Assembly: GCA_902362875.1 (NCBI GenBank)
Contig: CABIYF010000006.1
Location: 1-64,000 of the forward strand
Direction: 5' to 3'
DNA length: 64,000 bases
From: Eubacteriaceae bacterium
GTDB lineage: Bacteria; Bacillota; Clostridia; Lachnospirales; Lachnospiraceae
Position 1 is the stretch's first letter; each line of letters starts with the position of its first letter. The notes under the pieces were generated by a model that did no database searches, had not been told where the DNA came from, and saw nothing but the letters and a program-made list of their open reading frames with translations. The translations under genes were made by a program, and so were the position numbers. Positions 15,976 to 25,337 of the stretch are shown here, in pieces.

Positions 15976-17826
15976 ATGAGAACAATGAAACGTGCAGCGG
16001 CAGTTGCATTATCTGTTGTCATGCTGATGACATCAGGTGTTAGTGCAAAAGCAGCAGTGACAGATGCGCAGCCAGCGAAGAGTAGTAGTGAGGCTGTAGA
16101 AAAATGGGCCAAACAGATTGGATCAACATATGAAACAATGACTGATCTGAAAGTTGTTGGTGATTATATTTATCTGGCTGAAAATGCAAATAAACGTGTA
16201 GTAAGGCTTGATAAAGAAACAGGAGATATTGTTGCACAACATAAGTTTTCAGGAGATGGAGAACAGGATTACTATGCGGATATAGCATATGGTGATGGAA
16301 AAGTTTATGTAGAATATACAAATCATAAAATAGAAGCGTTTGATGCGAAAACACTGACACCAGTCTGGATCAGTGAAACAGCAGATGACTCAATCGCATC
16401 AAAGTTAACATATAAAGATAAAAAACTGTATTTTGGAACAGGAGCGTTTGGAAATTCTGGAAGCTTCTATGTACTGGATACAACAGATGAAGATCCATCA
16501 AGTGAGAATGAAGAAAAATCAATACAGAAAATTATAACGTCTACAACAGGATCATTTTACTGGAAAAAAGGAATTGATATAGGAAATTATATTATTGTTT
16601 CTGATAGAGCTGGAAATGTTACAAGTATTGATGCAAATACACAGAAGGCTGTAGATACATTTTCTGTAAATGATACGTTTAGTGGCGGAATTACATATGA
16701 TAAAACAACAGGAACTATTTATTTCGTGGCAGGAACAAATAATTTATATGGTGTAAAAGTTAATGAGGATGGAACCTTTGGACAAAGTGAACATGTACAG
16801 GTATATAAAACTGGGTTTGTTTCAATGACACCAGAAGTTTATGATGGAAAAGTTTATTTATCAGGAACAGTAGGTAATCCTTATACTGATCCAGGATATG
16901 CAGCGGTGGTAGATGTAACAACAAATCCTTATACTGTAAACTGTGTGATAGATGATGTGCTGGCAAAATATGCACAGTGCGAATTTTTAATCTCCAAAGC
17001 AGACAATTCGGTTCAGGCGTATTTTACAATTAACGATCAAGAGAAGGGTGGAATTTATTCTATAAAAGACTCTACAGGTAATGGAGATTATAAAATAGAA
17101 AATATATATGCACCACAAGATGATGAAGATAATAATATATATCGGAAACAATATTGCATGAGAGATGTTTGTGTAGACGAAAATGGTACTATGTATTATG
17201 GCAATGATGCAGGATATGTTTTTGCAGTTGGCAAAAAATCATCATCAGACCCAGTAAAACCAACACAGCCAACAACAACAGAAACAAAACCAACTACAAC
17301 AACACAGACAAAACCAACAACAAGCGTAAAACCAATCACAAAGACCCAGACATCCACAAGAAGTGTAAAACTGACATGGAAAAAGAATAAATCCGCAAAA
17401 GGATATGTAATCTATGCCAAAGCTGGAAAAGGAAAATACAAAAAACTTACAACGGTAGGAAAAACAACAAAGAAAACAGTCACAGTAAAATCAGAAACAT
17501 CCTACAAGTTTAAAGTAAAACCATACAAATACACAAAGAAAAAAGGCAAAAAAGTAAAGAAATACTATAAAGCCTATGCAGCAAAAGCAAAATACGGAAG
17601 CAAGACAGTCAAAGTTACATATAAAAATGTAAAAGGATACACAAGCTACCGCATAGACATGAAAGTAGGAAATGGTTCTTATAAAAAAGTATTAACAAGC
17701 AAAAAAACAGGAACACTGACTCTTACATACACACAGAAAAAAGCAAAAGTAGGAAAGAGTTACAAGTTCCGCCTGGTAGGAATCAAAACAGTGAATGGAA
17801 AATCTGTCGAAAAAACGATCAAATAA
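15976..17826 (+). CDS. secreted beta-propeller protein with C-terminal Fn3-like region
   Basis: A 616-residue exported protein: signal peptide at residues 1 to about 27 (VSAKA-AVT cut), then a region to about residue 425 with repeated propeller-like blades (DLKVVGDYIYLAEN, YGDGKVYVEYTNHKIEAFD, TYDKTTGTIYFVAGTNNLYGV, YDGKVYLSGTV, a PQQ-like/quinoprotein pattern), a Thr/Pro/Lys linker at about 432-460, and a fibronectin-III-like tail (LTWKKNKSAKGYVIYAKAG onward). It is the last gene of the cobalamin ECF operon and precedes a terminator. Its part in vitamin capture is inferred from position only. The ATG at 15976 with AAGGAGG 5 nt upstream is preferred to the ATG at 15952. Confidence 0.82.
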   Translation: MRTMKRAAAVALSVVMLMTSGVSAKAAVTDAQPAKSSSEAVEKWAKQIGSTYETMTDLKVVGDYIYLAENANKRVVRLDKETGDIVAQHKFSGDGEQDYYADIAYGDGKVYVEYTNHKIEAFDAKTLTPVWISETADDSIASKLTYKDKKLYFGTGAFGNSGSFYVLDTTDEDPSSENEEKSIQKIITSTTGSFYWKKGIDIGNYIIVSDRAGNVTSIDANTQKAVDTFSVNDTFSGGITYDKTTGTIYFVAGTNNLYGVKVNEDGTFGQSEHVQVYKTGFVSMTPEVYDGKVYLSGTVGNPYTDPGYAAVVDVTTNPYTVNCVIDDVLAKYAQCEFLISKADNSVQAYFTINDQEKGGIYSIKDSTGNGDYKIENIYAPQDDEDNNIYRKQYCMRDVCVDENGTMYYGNDAGYVFAVGKKSSSDPVKPTQPTTTETKPTTTTQTKPTTSVKPITKTQTSTRSVKLTWKKNKSAKGYVIYAKAGKGKYKKLTTVGKTTKKTVTVKSETSYKFKVKPYKYTKKKGKKVKKYYKAYAAKAKYGSKTVKVTYKNVKGYTSYRIDMKVGNGSYKKVLTSKKTGTLTLTYTQKKAKVGKSYKFRLVGIKTVNGKSVEKTIK

Positions 17827-17854
17827 AAGTACTAGATAAAATACAAAAAAGGGC

Positions 17855-17883
17855 TTGATTTTCAAAAAGAATCATTGTATCCT
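17855..17883 (+). promoter_or_regulatory. putative glnN promoter upstream of a leader terminator
   Basis: TTGATT at 17855-17860 and TATCCT at 17878-17883, 17-bp spacer. If active, its RNA would begin just before the hairpin at 17905, making that hairpin part of the glnN leader. Confidence 0.45.
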
Positions 17884-17904
17884 ATAACCAGTGAAGTTAC
17901 TGAC

Positions 17905-17951
17905 AAGGGCGTCAAACAATTAGTTTCATATTGTTTGTCGCCCCTTTTTTT
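17905..17951 (+). terminator. strong terminator between the propeller gene and glnN
   Basis: AAGGGCG-T-CAAACAAT pairs with ATTGTTTG-T-CGCCCCTT around the loop TAGTTTCAT, followed by seven T. It ends the cobalamin operon and may also act as a glnN attenuator. A small hairpin CAGT-GAAGTT-ACTG (17889-17902) precedes it. Confidence 0.9.
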
Positions 17952-18026
17952 CTACTATCAGTTAGATAATAGAAGAAAAAACATATGGATTATGCTTCAA
18001 ATGTAAGAGAAGAAAGGAAGAACTCT

Positions 18027-20144
18027 ATGAAGGAAAAAATCAATGTATCAGAAATCTTCGGATCCCACGTATTTAATGACAGTGTTATGAAAGCACGCCT
18101 TCCAAAAGCTGTTTACAAAGATCTGAAAAAGACAATCGAAGAAGGAACAGAATTAAATCCAGCAATTGCAGACGTAGTTGCCAATGAGATGAAAGAATGG
18201 GCCATTGAAAAAGGTGCCACACATTATACTCACTGGTTCCAGCCATTAACAGGCGTGACAGCAGAGAAACATGACGCATTCATTAATCCAACAGACGACG
18301 GTAAAGTTTTACTTGAGTTCTCAGGAAAAGAACTGATCAAAGGTGAACCAGATGCATCTTCATTCCCATCTGGTGGATTAAGAGCAACATTTGAAGCAAG
18401 AGGATATACAGCATGGGATTGTACATCACCTGCATTCATCAAAGAAACAGATAATGCATGCATCTTATGTATCCCAACGGCATTCTGCTCATACAAAGGT
18501 GAAGCATTAGATAAGAAGACACCACTTCTTCGTTCTATGCAGGCATTAGATATCCAGGCAACAAGATTATTAAATGTATTAGGAAATAAAAATGTAAAAC
18601 GTGTCAACACATCTGTTGGACCAGAACAGGAATATTTCTTAGTAGATGAAGAAAAATACAAACAGAGAAAAGACTTGATCTTTACTGGACGTACATTATT
18701 CGGAGCAATGCCTCCAAAAGGCCAGGAAATGGATGACCATTACTTTGGAATCATCAAACCAAGAATCGAAGGATTCATGAAAGATTTAAATATCGAAGCA
18801 TGGAAACTTGGAATCAGTGCGAAGACAGAACATAACGAAGTAGCTCCAGCACAGCACGAATTAGCTCCAATTTATAACTCAAACAACGTGGCAACAGACC
18901 ACAACCAGTTATTAATGGAAACAATGAGACGTGTTGCAAGACGCCACGGATTAAAATGCTTACTTCATGAAAAACCATTCGCAGGAATTAACGGATCAGG
19001 AAAACATAACAACTGGTCTATGGTAACAAACGAAGGAAAGAACTTATTAGATCCAGGAAAAACTCCTCACGAGAACAACCAGTTCTTATTAATCTTAGCA
19101 GCGATCATCGCAGCAGTAGATAAACATGCAGACTTACTTCGTATGTCAGCTTCCACACCAGGAAATGACCACAGATTAGGAGCTAATGAGGCACCTCCAG
19201 CAATCATCTCTATCTTCCTTGGAGATCAGTTAGAGGACGTTGTAAAACAGCTTGTAACAAGAGGAGAAGCTACAGAATCTAAACATGGTGACAAACTTGC
19301 ATCAGGAGTACATTCTCTTCCAGATTTCGAAAAAGATGCAACAGACCGTAACAGAACATCACCATTTGCATTTACAGGAAACAAATTCGAATTCCGTATG
19401 GTAGGTTCTACACAGTCTATCTCTGATCCAAACGTTGTATTAAATACAATTGTAGCAGATGTATTTGCAGATATCTGTGACAGATTAGAGAAGGTTGAAG
19501 GTGGAGCTGAAGCGGTAGCAATGGAAGCTCACGAAATCACAAAAGAATTATTAACAAACCACCAGAGAGTAATCTTTAATGGTAATGGATATTCTGACGA
19601 ATGGGTAGCAGAAGCTGAGAGAAGAGGACTTCCAAACTTACGCAGCATGGTAGATGCAATCCCAACATTAACAACAGAAAAATCTATCAAGATGTTCGAA
19701 AAATTCGGTGTATTTACAAAAGAAGAATTAGAATCTCGTGTTGAAGTATTATACGAACAGTATTCTAATACAATCAACATCGAAGGACTTGCAACATTAG
19801 ATATCGCTAAGAAACAGATCGTTCCAGCAGTTATGAAATACCAGAGAAAACTTGCAAATGGTGTTGCAGAATTAAAAGCTGTAGGAATTGACAGTTCTGT
19901 ACAGGAAAAACTGTTAGCAGACATCACAGAGAACTTAAAAGAAATGTTTGCAGCAATCAGCACATTAGAAGTAGATATCCCAACAGCACAGGGATTAGAA
20001 AGCGAAGCACAGGCTCGTTACTATCATGACACAATCTTTGCAGATATGAATGCAGTACGTGAACCAGCAGACAAACTGGAAATGTTAGTAGCCAAAGAAG
20101 ACTGGCCAATGCCAAGCTATGGAGATCTGATCTTCGAAGTTTAA
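18027..20144 (+). CDS. glnN: glutamine synthetase type III
   Basis: A 705-residue GSIII enzyme that makes glutamine from glutamate, ammonia and ATP. Length and signatures fit the family: [19 protein letters not shown] near residue 110, the [11 protein letters not shown] metal-site region, [13 protein letters not shown] and [10 protein letters not shown] for ATP/glutamate binding, and [14 protein letters not shown]. Type III enzymes are typical of Lachnospiraceae and Bacteroides. The ATG at 18027 is chosen: AAAGGAAG lies 8 nt upstream, and the in-frame ATG at 17985 would add 14 residues not typical of the family. No GlnR-type operator is evident; the leader terminator may be regulatory. Confidence 0.95.
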   Translation: MKEKINVSEIFGSHVFNDSVMKARLPKAVYKDLKKTIEEGTELNPAIADVVANEMKEWAIEKGATHYTHWFQPLTGVTAEKHDAFINPTDDGKVLLEFSGKELIKGEPDASSFPSGGLRATFEARGYTAWDCTSPAFIKETDNACILCIPTAFCSYKGEALDKKTPLLRSMQALDIQATRLLNVLGNKNVKRVNTSVGPEQEYFLVDEEKYKQRKDLIFTGRTLFGAMPPKGQEMDDHYFGIIKPRIEGFMKDLNIEAWKLGISAKTEHNEVAPAQHELAPIYNSNNVATDHNQLLMETMRRVARRHGLKCLLHEKPFAGINGSGKHNNWSMVTNEGKNLLDPGKTPHENNQFLLILAAIIAAVDKHADLLRMSASTPGNDHRLGANEAPPAIISIFLGDQLEDVVKQLVTRGEATESKHGDKLASGVHSLPDFEKDATDRNRTSPFAFTGNKFEFRMVGSTQSISDPNVVLNTIVADVFADICDRLEKVEGGAEAVAMEAHEITKELLTNHQRVIFNGNGYSDEWVAEAERRGLPNLRSMVDAIPTLTTEKSIKMFEKFGVFTKEELESRVEVLYEQYSNTINIEGLATLDIAKKQIVPAVMKYQRKLANGVAELKAVGIDSSVQEKLLADITENLKEMFAAISTLEVDIPTAQGLESEAQARYYHDTIFADMNAVREPADKLEMLVAKEDWPMPSYGDLIFEV

Positions 20145-20177
20145 AATTACATAGTTTGTAAAACTCTTTAATACACG

Positions 20178-20215
20178 AAAAAAGTGGCGGAAATGATATT
20201 TCCGTCACTTTTTTT
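20178..20215 (+). terminator. intrinsic terminator after glnN
   Basis: AAAGTGGCGGAAA-TGATA-TTTCCGTCACTTT followed by TTTT. Confidence 0.9.
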
Positions 20216-20324
20216 GTACAGATATATTTCATGTGTAAATATATGCCAGAATAAAAATGAAAGTTCTTCGCATGATAAATAGAAAGAAGAATTGAAATCA
20301 AAATATTTTGGAAAGAGGAAGAAT

Positions 20325-21095
20325 ATGAGAAAGAAAATTTTTGCGTATGGGATCATGTTGTTGATGATCAGCACATGTACATTACAATTAATGTCCAGAC
20401 AAAATAATATATTCAAGATTGCAAGTCAGGGAGAAGGCGAGGGAGGATTTCTGACCAACAATAATTTAAATCAAAAAAAGGTATATCTGACTTTCGATGA
20501 CGGGCCGTCAGACCATACGGCAGAAATCCTTGATATTCTAAAGAAAAATAAAGTCAAAGCCACATTTTTTGTTGTAGGGAAAGAGACAGAACATGCCAAA
20601 AAGATGTACCAGAGAATCATTTTAGAAGGTCATACACTCGCAATGCATTCCTACAGCCATAATTATGATCAGATTTATGCAAGTGTCGATGCATTTTCAA
20701 AAGATCTGATGAAGCTTCAAAAATACTTGTATGATGTGACGGATGTAAAGCCGTATATTTACAGATTTCCAGGAGGAAGCAGCAATCATTGTGCGGGAGA
20801 TATCAAACCATATATCCGTTATGTGAATAAAAAAGGACTGCTTTATTTTGACTGGAATGCATTAAATGAGGATGCAGTCAATTTTGAACAGACTTCGAAA
20901 CAGTTAAATGACAAAATATTAAAAGATGTCAGAAGACAGAAGACAAGTATTGTGTTAATGCATGATCTTCATGAGACGAAAAATACAGTGAAGGGGCTAG
21001 ATACATTGATCAAAACGTTGAAAAAAGAAGGGTATCTGATACTTCCGATCACAAAAAATACGAAGCCGCTTCACCATGTCTCCATTGACAAATAA
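20325..21095 (+). CDS. polysaccharide deacetylase (NodB domain), membrane-anchored
   Basis: A 256-residue protein with an N-terminal signal anchor (residues 5-21) and a complete NodB deacetylase domain: LTFDDGPSDH (motif 1 with both aspartates), MHSYSHNY (motif 2 His pair), RFPGGSSN (motif 3), DWNALNED (motif 4) and VLMHDLHE (motif 5). It probably removes N-acetyl groups from peptidoglycan at the cell surface, which raises lysozyme resistance in related organisms; substrate is inferred. The ATG at 20325 follows GAGGAAG; an upstream in-frame TTG at 20292 is less likely. Confidence 0.88.
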   Translation: MRKKIFAYGIMLLMISTCTLQLMSRQNNIFKIASQGEGEGGFLTNNNLNQKKVYLTFDDGPSDHTAEILDILKKNKVKATFFVVGKETEHAKKMYQRIILEGHTLAMHSYSHNYDQIYASVDAFSKDLMKLQKYLYDVTDVKPYIYRFPGGSSNHCAGDIKPYIRYVNKKGLLYFDWNALNEDAVNFEQTSKQLNDKILKDVRRQKTSIVLMHDLHETKNTVKGLDTLIKTLKKEGYLILPITKNTKPLHHVSIDK

Positions 21096-21152
21096 TGGGG
21101 GATAACGTAGAATATGTTCGGTAATGGATTTATTATACGTTAGGAGAATGAC

Positions 21153-21755
21153 ATGATCATAAAAAGTGTAAATTTAGAAACCGTCTGTGGAATCACAAGT
21201 AAATTACCGGACAATACATTGCCGGAAGTGGCATTTGCAGGAAAATCAAATGTAGGAAAGTCATCACTCATCAATGCACTGATGAACCGTAAATCCTATG
21301 CAAGAATTTCAGCACAGCCAGGAAAGACACAGACGATCAATTATTATAATATCAACGAAGAACTGTATTATGTAGACCTTCCGGGATACGGATTTGCAAA
21401 AGTAACGCAGTCCGTCAAAGAAAAATGGGGACACATGATCGAGAATTATTTACAGACATCAAAACAGCTTAGAATGGTATTCCTGCTGATCGATATCAGA
21501 CATAAACCATCTAAGAATGATGTGATGATGTATGACTGGATCTTACACAACGGATATCGTCCAGTGATCATCGCAACAAAGCTTGATAAATTAAAAAGAA
21601 GCCAGGTGACAAAACATCTAAAAGAGATCCGCACAGAGCTTCAGATGGACAAGGAAACACCAATCTTCCCATTCTCAGCATTATCTAAGCAGGGAAGAGA
21701 TGAAATCTGGGATTTCATTGAGAAGATCGTCCTTGAAAAAGAAGAAGCCGAATAA
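21153..21755 (+). CDS. engB: ribosome biogenesis GTP-binding protein EngB/YsxC
   Basis: A 200-residue TrmE-Era-EngA-like GTPase that helps assemble the 50S ribosomal subunit. G1 is GKSNVGKSS (about residues 30-38), G2 region PGKTQTINYYN, G3 DLPGYGFAKV, G4 TKLDK and G5 FSALSKQGRD. Length and order are normal. In many Firmicutes it follows lonA/clpX; that context is missing here. The stop codon is immediately followed by the stop of the DUF4364 gene on the other strand, so the two genes converge with no space for a separate terminator. Confidence 0.95.
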   Translation: MIIKSVNLETVCGITSKLPDNTLPEVAFAGKSNVGKSSLINALMNRKSYARISAQPGKTQTINYYNINEELYYVDLPGYGFAKVTQSVKEKWGHMIENYLQTSKQLRMVFLLIDIRHKPSKNDVMMYDWILHNGYRPVIIATKLDKLKRSQVTKHLKEIRTELQMDKETPIFPFSALSKQGRDEIWDFIEKIVLEKEEAE

Positions 21756-22289
21756 TTACTTATCCGGCTCGTCAAATAATAACTTTTCAATTAACATAGA
21801 GTAGACATCGGAGTGTTTCTTCTCCCAATGGTCACATATGTAAACTGCCTGGTCTCTTGAGACAACGTTTAAGTTGATCTCAAGGAGCGGGCTTTCTTTT
21901 TCGCTGATCTTAAGATTTACCGTGTATTCATCTCCTCTGGATGGGTAAAAATCAGCTTTAACATTCGCTTCTTTGCGCAGCTCATATTCTTTTTCTTTTA
22001 AGAACTGTGCGATATCTTCTTTGATCGAATTCGGAATCTGGTATTCAAACATATCGATCGCCTCTAAACCTTCATCACTAAGCGCGTAATGGCTCATATT
22101 ACGGATTTGTTTGACCCTGAGCATATTCTCTTCCTCTAACTCATGAAAAGCTCTCTGAACGGTGAAATAGTTCGTATAGCCCTTGTCTAAGATAAACTCA
22201 GATATCTGGGAATTACTCAAAGGAAAATCTACTTTCTCAATTAAATATAAAATCATAAGTTTATAGAGGGTTAACTGTTCTTGTTCCAT
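21756..22289 (-). CDS. DUF4364 family protein (winged-helix-like)
   Basis: A 177-residue protein of the DUF4364 family, common and nearly restricted to Clostridia. The N-terminal half (LTLYKLMILYLI, then FPLSNSQISEFIL, TVQRAFHELEEENML and HYALSDEGLEAI) has the look of a winged helix-turn-helix of the PadR/MarR kind; the C-terminal half is acidic and unassigned. A regulatory role is therefore suspected but not shown. The gene converges tail to tail with engB. Its start follows a GGAGAAC sequence read on the minus strand. Confidence 0.85.
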   Translation of the reverse strand: MEQEQLTLYKLMILYLIEKVDFPLSNSQISEFILDKGYTNYFTVQRAFHELEEENMLRVKQIRNMSHYALSDEGLEAIDMFEYQIPNSIKEDIAQFLKEKEYELRKEANVKADFYPSRGDEYTVNLKISEKESPLLEINLNVVSRDQAVYICDHWEKKHSDVYSMLIEKLLFDEPDK

Positions 22290-22411
22290 GGCTGTTCTCC
22301 TTTGAATGATCGATAAAAGTCACTATGAAAAATTATAACACCACATGATTTTTCTTGCAACTTATGAATGAAAAGTAAAAAATAACAGATAATAACGCTG
22401 AGGTGATAAAA

Positions 22412-23035
22412 ATGAACGTTTACATTAAGGCGCAAGACAGTGTATGTCTGAATCATAAAGAAATCAAAATGAAGGATATTCTGTCTTTGTACTGCAGCAA
22501 TAAGGATATCGAACAAGCGATCAAAAATAAAAGTGTTTATCATTTTACAAAAGGGGATAACCAGAGAAAATGTTTTTCCATTCTGAAAGTGATCGAGAAG
22601 ATCAAAGAGGTAGATAAAACGCTTGATATCATGAATCTTGGACCACAGGATTTTATCGTTTATTACAAGAAAGAACAGGAAGAATCAAAGATCATGCATT
22701 ATGGAAAAATCCTGTTTGTCATATTGGTCGCATTTTTTGGTGCGAGCTTTTCAATCATGACTTATAACACAGATGTCGGCATTGAGGAGCTGTTTTACAA
22801 CGTTTATGAAATGATCATGGGAAAAGCACCGAATGGACCGAATCTTCTTCATATTTCATACACAGCAGGTCTTGCGATCGGAATTATCATCTTTTTTAAT
22901 CATGCAGGAAAGATCAAACTAAATGATGATCCAACACCATTTGAGGTGCAGATGCGTCTTTATGAGAGAGATGTAAATGATACATTGATGATCGATGCAG
23001 ATCGTAAAGAGGAGGAAGAAGATGTGGATTCGTAG
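22412..23035 (+). CDS. spoVAA: stage V sporulation protein AA
   Basis: A 207-residue SpoVAA: an N-terminal soluble domain (MNVYIKAQDSVCL onward) and two C-terminal hydrophobic segments (about residues 102-120 and 150-168). The SpoVA proteins sit in the inner forespore membrane and move Ca-dipicolinic acid in during spore formation and out at germination. This is the first of five consecutive spoVA genes. The ATG at 22412 is preferred to GTG 22403, with GAGGTG 7 nt upstream. Expression would be expected from a sigma-G promoter, but I could not define one with confidence. Confidence 0.88.
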   Translation: MNVYIKAQDSVCLNHKEIKMKDILSLYCSNKDIEQAIKNKSVYHFTKGDNQRKCFSILKVIEKIKEVDKTLDIMNLGPQDFIVYYKKEQEESKIMHYGKILFVILVAFFGASFSIMTYNTDVGIEELFYNVYEMIMGKAPNGPNLLHISYTAGLAIGIIIFFNHAGKIKLNDDPTPFEVQMRLYERDVNDTLMIDADRKEEEEDVDS

Positions 23036-23438
23036 TGTGTTTTTGATATTTTATGGTATATGTGCCGGCAGTCTGATCGCAGCGAGTTTTCTTGCGTTTT
23101 TGAGTATGCTGGGCGTGATCCCAAGATTGGCGGGACTTACCAAAAGTATAAAGTATGCAAGGATGTATGAAAGTTTTGTGGCAGCAGGAGGAATCCTTGG
23201 AACGCTGGTATTTATTTACCGGTGGCCGATAAGGGCAGGGTACTGGCTTTTAGTGCTTTATGGAGTGTTTGGCGGTATTTTTATTGGCTGTATGATCGGA
23301 GCGTTAGCTGAGACGATCAAAAGTCTTCCGATTTTCTCAAGAAGGTTAAAACTGCGGTCAGGAATCCCTTATGTGATCTATGGGATCGCACTTGGGAAAA
23401 TGCTAGGATGTTATATGTATTTCTTTATATTCCGCTGA
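23022..23438 (+). CDS. spoVAB: stage V sporulation protein AB
   Basis: A 138-residue membrane protein with about four hydrophobic segments, containing GICAGSLIAASFLAFLSMLGV and PRLAGLTKS typical of SpoVAB. It overlaps the end of spoVAA by 14 bp; ATG 23022 follows GAGGAGGAAG. It belongs to the Ca-dipicolinate channel complex of the forespore membrane; the exact role of the AB subunit is not known. Confidence 0.9.
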   Translation: MWIRSVFLIFYGICAGSLIAASFLAFLSMLGVIPRLAGLTKSIKYARMYESFVAAGGILGTLVFIYRWPIRAGYWLLVLYGVFGGIFIGCMIGALAETIKSLPIFSRRLKLRSGIPYVIYGIALGKMLGCYMYFFIFR

Positions 23439-23469
23439 ATTTTATCAATCAATAGAAAGGGTGGTTACA

Positions 23470-23934
23470 ATGAAAAAGGAACCAGATAAACAAGAATATC
23501 AAAAGATCGTAAAAAATCTTACGCCGAAACATAACAGCCTGAAAAATTGTGCGAAAGCATTTGTAGTTGGAGGGGCGTTTTGTGTTCTGGGAGAAATGAT
23601 GAAACAGACGATGATCACATATTTTGGCCTTTCAAAAAAAGACTCCCTGCTTTATGTGACGATTGAACTTGTCTTATTCAGTGTGATCCTGACAGGGTTT
23701 AATCTGTATGGAAAGATCACAAAATTTGGCGGTGCAGGAGGGCTTGTTCCAATTACAGGGTTTGCAAATTCTGTAGCATCTGCTGCGATCGAATATCAGA
23801 AAGAAGGACAGGTTTTTGGAATCGGAGTGAAGATCTTTACAATCGCAGGGCCGGTTATTTTGTATGGAATTTTCTCATCATTTTTAGCAGGGCTTATTTA
23901 CCTGTTTACAAAGCAGTGGGGGTGGTTTTTATGA
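23470..23934 (+). CDS. spoVAC: stage V sporulation protein AC
   Basis: A 154-residue membrane protein with about four transmembrane segments. The KNCAKAFVVGGAFCVLGE start and the FGGAGGLVPITGFANSVASA region are SpoVAC signatures. In Bacillus SpoVAC behaves as a mechanosensitive channel for dipicolinate release. ATG 23470 follows AAAGGGTGG. The stop overlaps the spoVAD start (ATGA). Confidence 0.94.
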   Translation: MKKEPDKQEYQKIVKNLTPKHNSLKNCAKAFVVGGAFCVLGEMMKQTMITYFGLSKKDSLLYVTIELVLFSVILTGFNLYGKITKFGGAGGLVPITGFANSVASAAIEYQKEGQVFGIGVKIFTIAGPVILYGIFSSFLAGLIYLFTKQWGWFL

Positions 23935-24947
23935 CAAGGATAAAAGGAATCCAGAGTCTGGAATTTGACAAGACACCATATATAAAAGGCTGGGCATCGG
24001 TTGCGGGGCAGAAAGAAGGAGAAGGACCTTTAGGAAATGCGATCGACCAGATCATAGAAGATCCTTATTTTGGACAAAAAAGCTGGGAGCTTGCCGAGGG
24101 ACGTTTTATGAAGCAGGCAGCGATGCTCGCGATCAGCAAAGCAGGACTTCACAAAAAAGATATCCGGTATGCGTTTGCCGGAGATCTTCTGGAACAGAAT
24201 ACGGCGACATTTTCTGGAATGAAAGAACTTGAAATTCCATTGTTTGGTTTATTTGGAGCTTGCTCAACGGCAGGAGAAGCATTATCACTGGCAGCTATGA
24301 GTGTTGCAGGAGGTTTTGCAAAACATACACTGGCAGTCGCATCAAGCCATATTGGAAGTGCGGAAAAACAGTTTCGGTTTCCTTTGGAATACGGAAATCA
24401 AAGGCCGTTATCCGCAACATGGACAGTCACAGGTTCTGGGGGATTTGTCGTGTCAGATGAGAAGGGACCGGTAAAGATCAAAGGGATCACAACAGGAAAG
24501 ATTGTGGATTATGGGATGGAAGATCCGATGAATATGGGAGCATGCATGGCACCAGCGGCAGCAGAGGTTATCTATCAGCATTTTGTCGATTTTAACACAA
24601 AGCCAGATGACTATGATGCGATTTATACAGGAGATTTAGGTGAGGTCGGGAAAAAGATTTTACTGCATCTCCTTCATGAAAATGGTTATGATCTTTCAGG
24701 CGTGCATGGAGATTGTGGAATTGAAATTTATGAAAGCGAGGAACAGGATACCCATTCAGGAGGTTCTGGATGTGCATGCAGTGCGGTTGTGCTTGCATCG
24801 ATGATCATAAAAAAGATAACAGATGGAATATGGAAGCGGGTATTGTTTGTTCCAACAGGGGCATTGATGTCAAAAACAAGTTTTAATGAGGGGGAGAGTG
24901 TGGCAGGAATCGCACATGCGATCCTTCTGGAAGGAGAAAATGAGTGA
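23931..24947 (+). CDS. spoVAD: stage V sporulation protein AD
   Basis: A 338-residue protein with the thiolase-like fold of SpoVAD (FGLFGACSTAGEALSLAAM and GGSGCACSAVVLAS motifs). Bacillus SpoVAD binds dipicolinic acid directly and plugs the channel. The length matches. The start ATG overlaps the spoVAC stop; the GGGGGTGG ribosome site lies inside spoVAC. Confidence 0.95.
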   Translation: MTRIKGIQSLEFDKTPYIKGWASVAGQKEGEGPLGNAIDQIIEDPYFGQKSWELAEGRFMKQAAMLAISKAGLHKKDIRYAFAGDLLEQNTATFSGMKELEIPLFGLFGACSTAGEALSLAAMSVAGGFAKHTLAVASSHIGSAEKQFRFPLEYGNQRPLSATWTVTGSGGFVVSDEKGPVKIKGITTGKIVDYGMEDPMNMGACMAPAAAEVIYQHFVDFNTKPDDYDAIYTGDLGEVGKKILLHLLHENGYDLSGVHGDCGIEIYESEEQDTHSGGSGCACSAVVLASMIIKKITDGIWKRVLFVPTGALMSKTSFNEGESVAGIAHAILLEGENE

Positions 24948-25303
24948 TGGAATATATCAGGGCATTTATTACAGGTGGGATCATCTGCATTCTGGTACAG
25001 ATTCTTATGGATCATACAACATTGCAGCCAGGAAGGATCATGGTAATTCTTGTTATCACAGGGGTTATTCTTGGTGCATTAGGAATTTATAAAAAGATAG
25101 AGGCGTTTGGAGGATGTGGAGCAACCGTTCCGTTGTCTGGATTTGGATTCAGTTTGTGGAAGGGAATGAAAGAAGCAATCGATGATCATGGATTCCTTGG
25201 GCTGTTTGAAGGTGGATTTACAGCAGCGGCAGTTGGAACATCGGCGGCATTGATCTTTTCGTATCTTGCCTCGCTGATCTTCCAGCCCAAAATAAAAAAG
25301 TAA
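24947..25303 (+). CDS. spoVAE: stage V sporulation protein AE
   Basis: A 118-residue membrane protein equivalent to SpoVAEb, with about four hydrophobic segments and the FGGCGATVPLSGFGFSLWKG motif shared with SpoVAC. It starts at ATG 24947 at the spoVAD stop; a GTG at 24944 is a possible alternative with better spacing from AGGAG. This closes the operon; spoVAEa and spoVAF are absent. Confidence 0.92.
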   Translation: MEYIRAFITGGIICILVQILMDHTTLQPGRIMVILVITGVILGALGIYKKIEAFGGCGATVPLSGFGFSLWKGMKEAIDDHGFLGLFEGGFTAAAVGTSAALIFSYLASLIFQPKIKK

Positions 25304-25332
25304 GGGATTTCGTTTGGAATCCCTTACTTTTT
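25294..25332. terminator. bidirectional terminator between spoVAE and the PBP gene
   Basis: AAAAAAGTAAGGGATT pairs with AATCCCTTACTTTTT around TCGTTTGG. The A and T tails let it serve both convergent genes. Confidence 0.92.
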
Positions 25333-25337
25333 GTCTG

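Noticed and set aside
22290..22411. Sigma-G promoter for spoVAA (GAATG ... CAGATAATA)
   Set aside because: Spacing and -10 match were too poor to call, although a forespore promoter is expected here.
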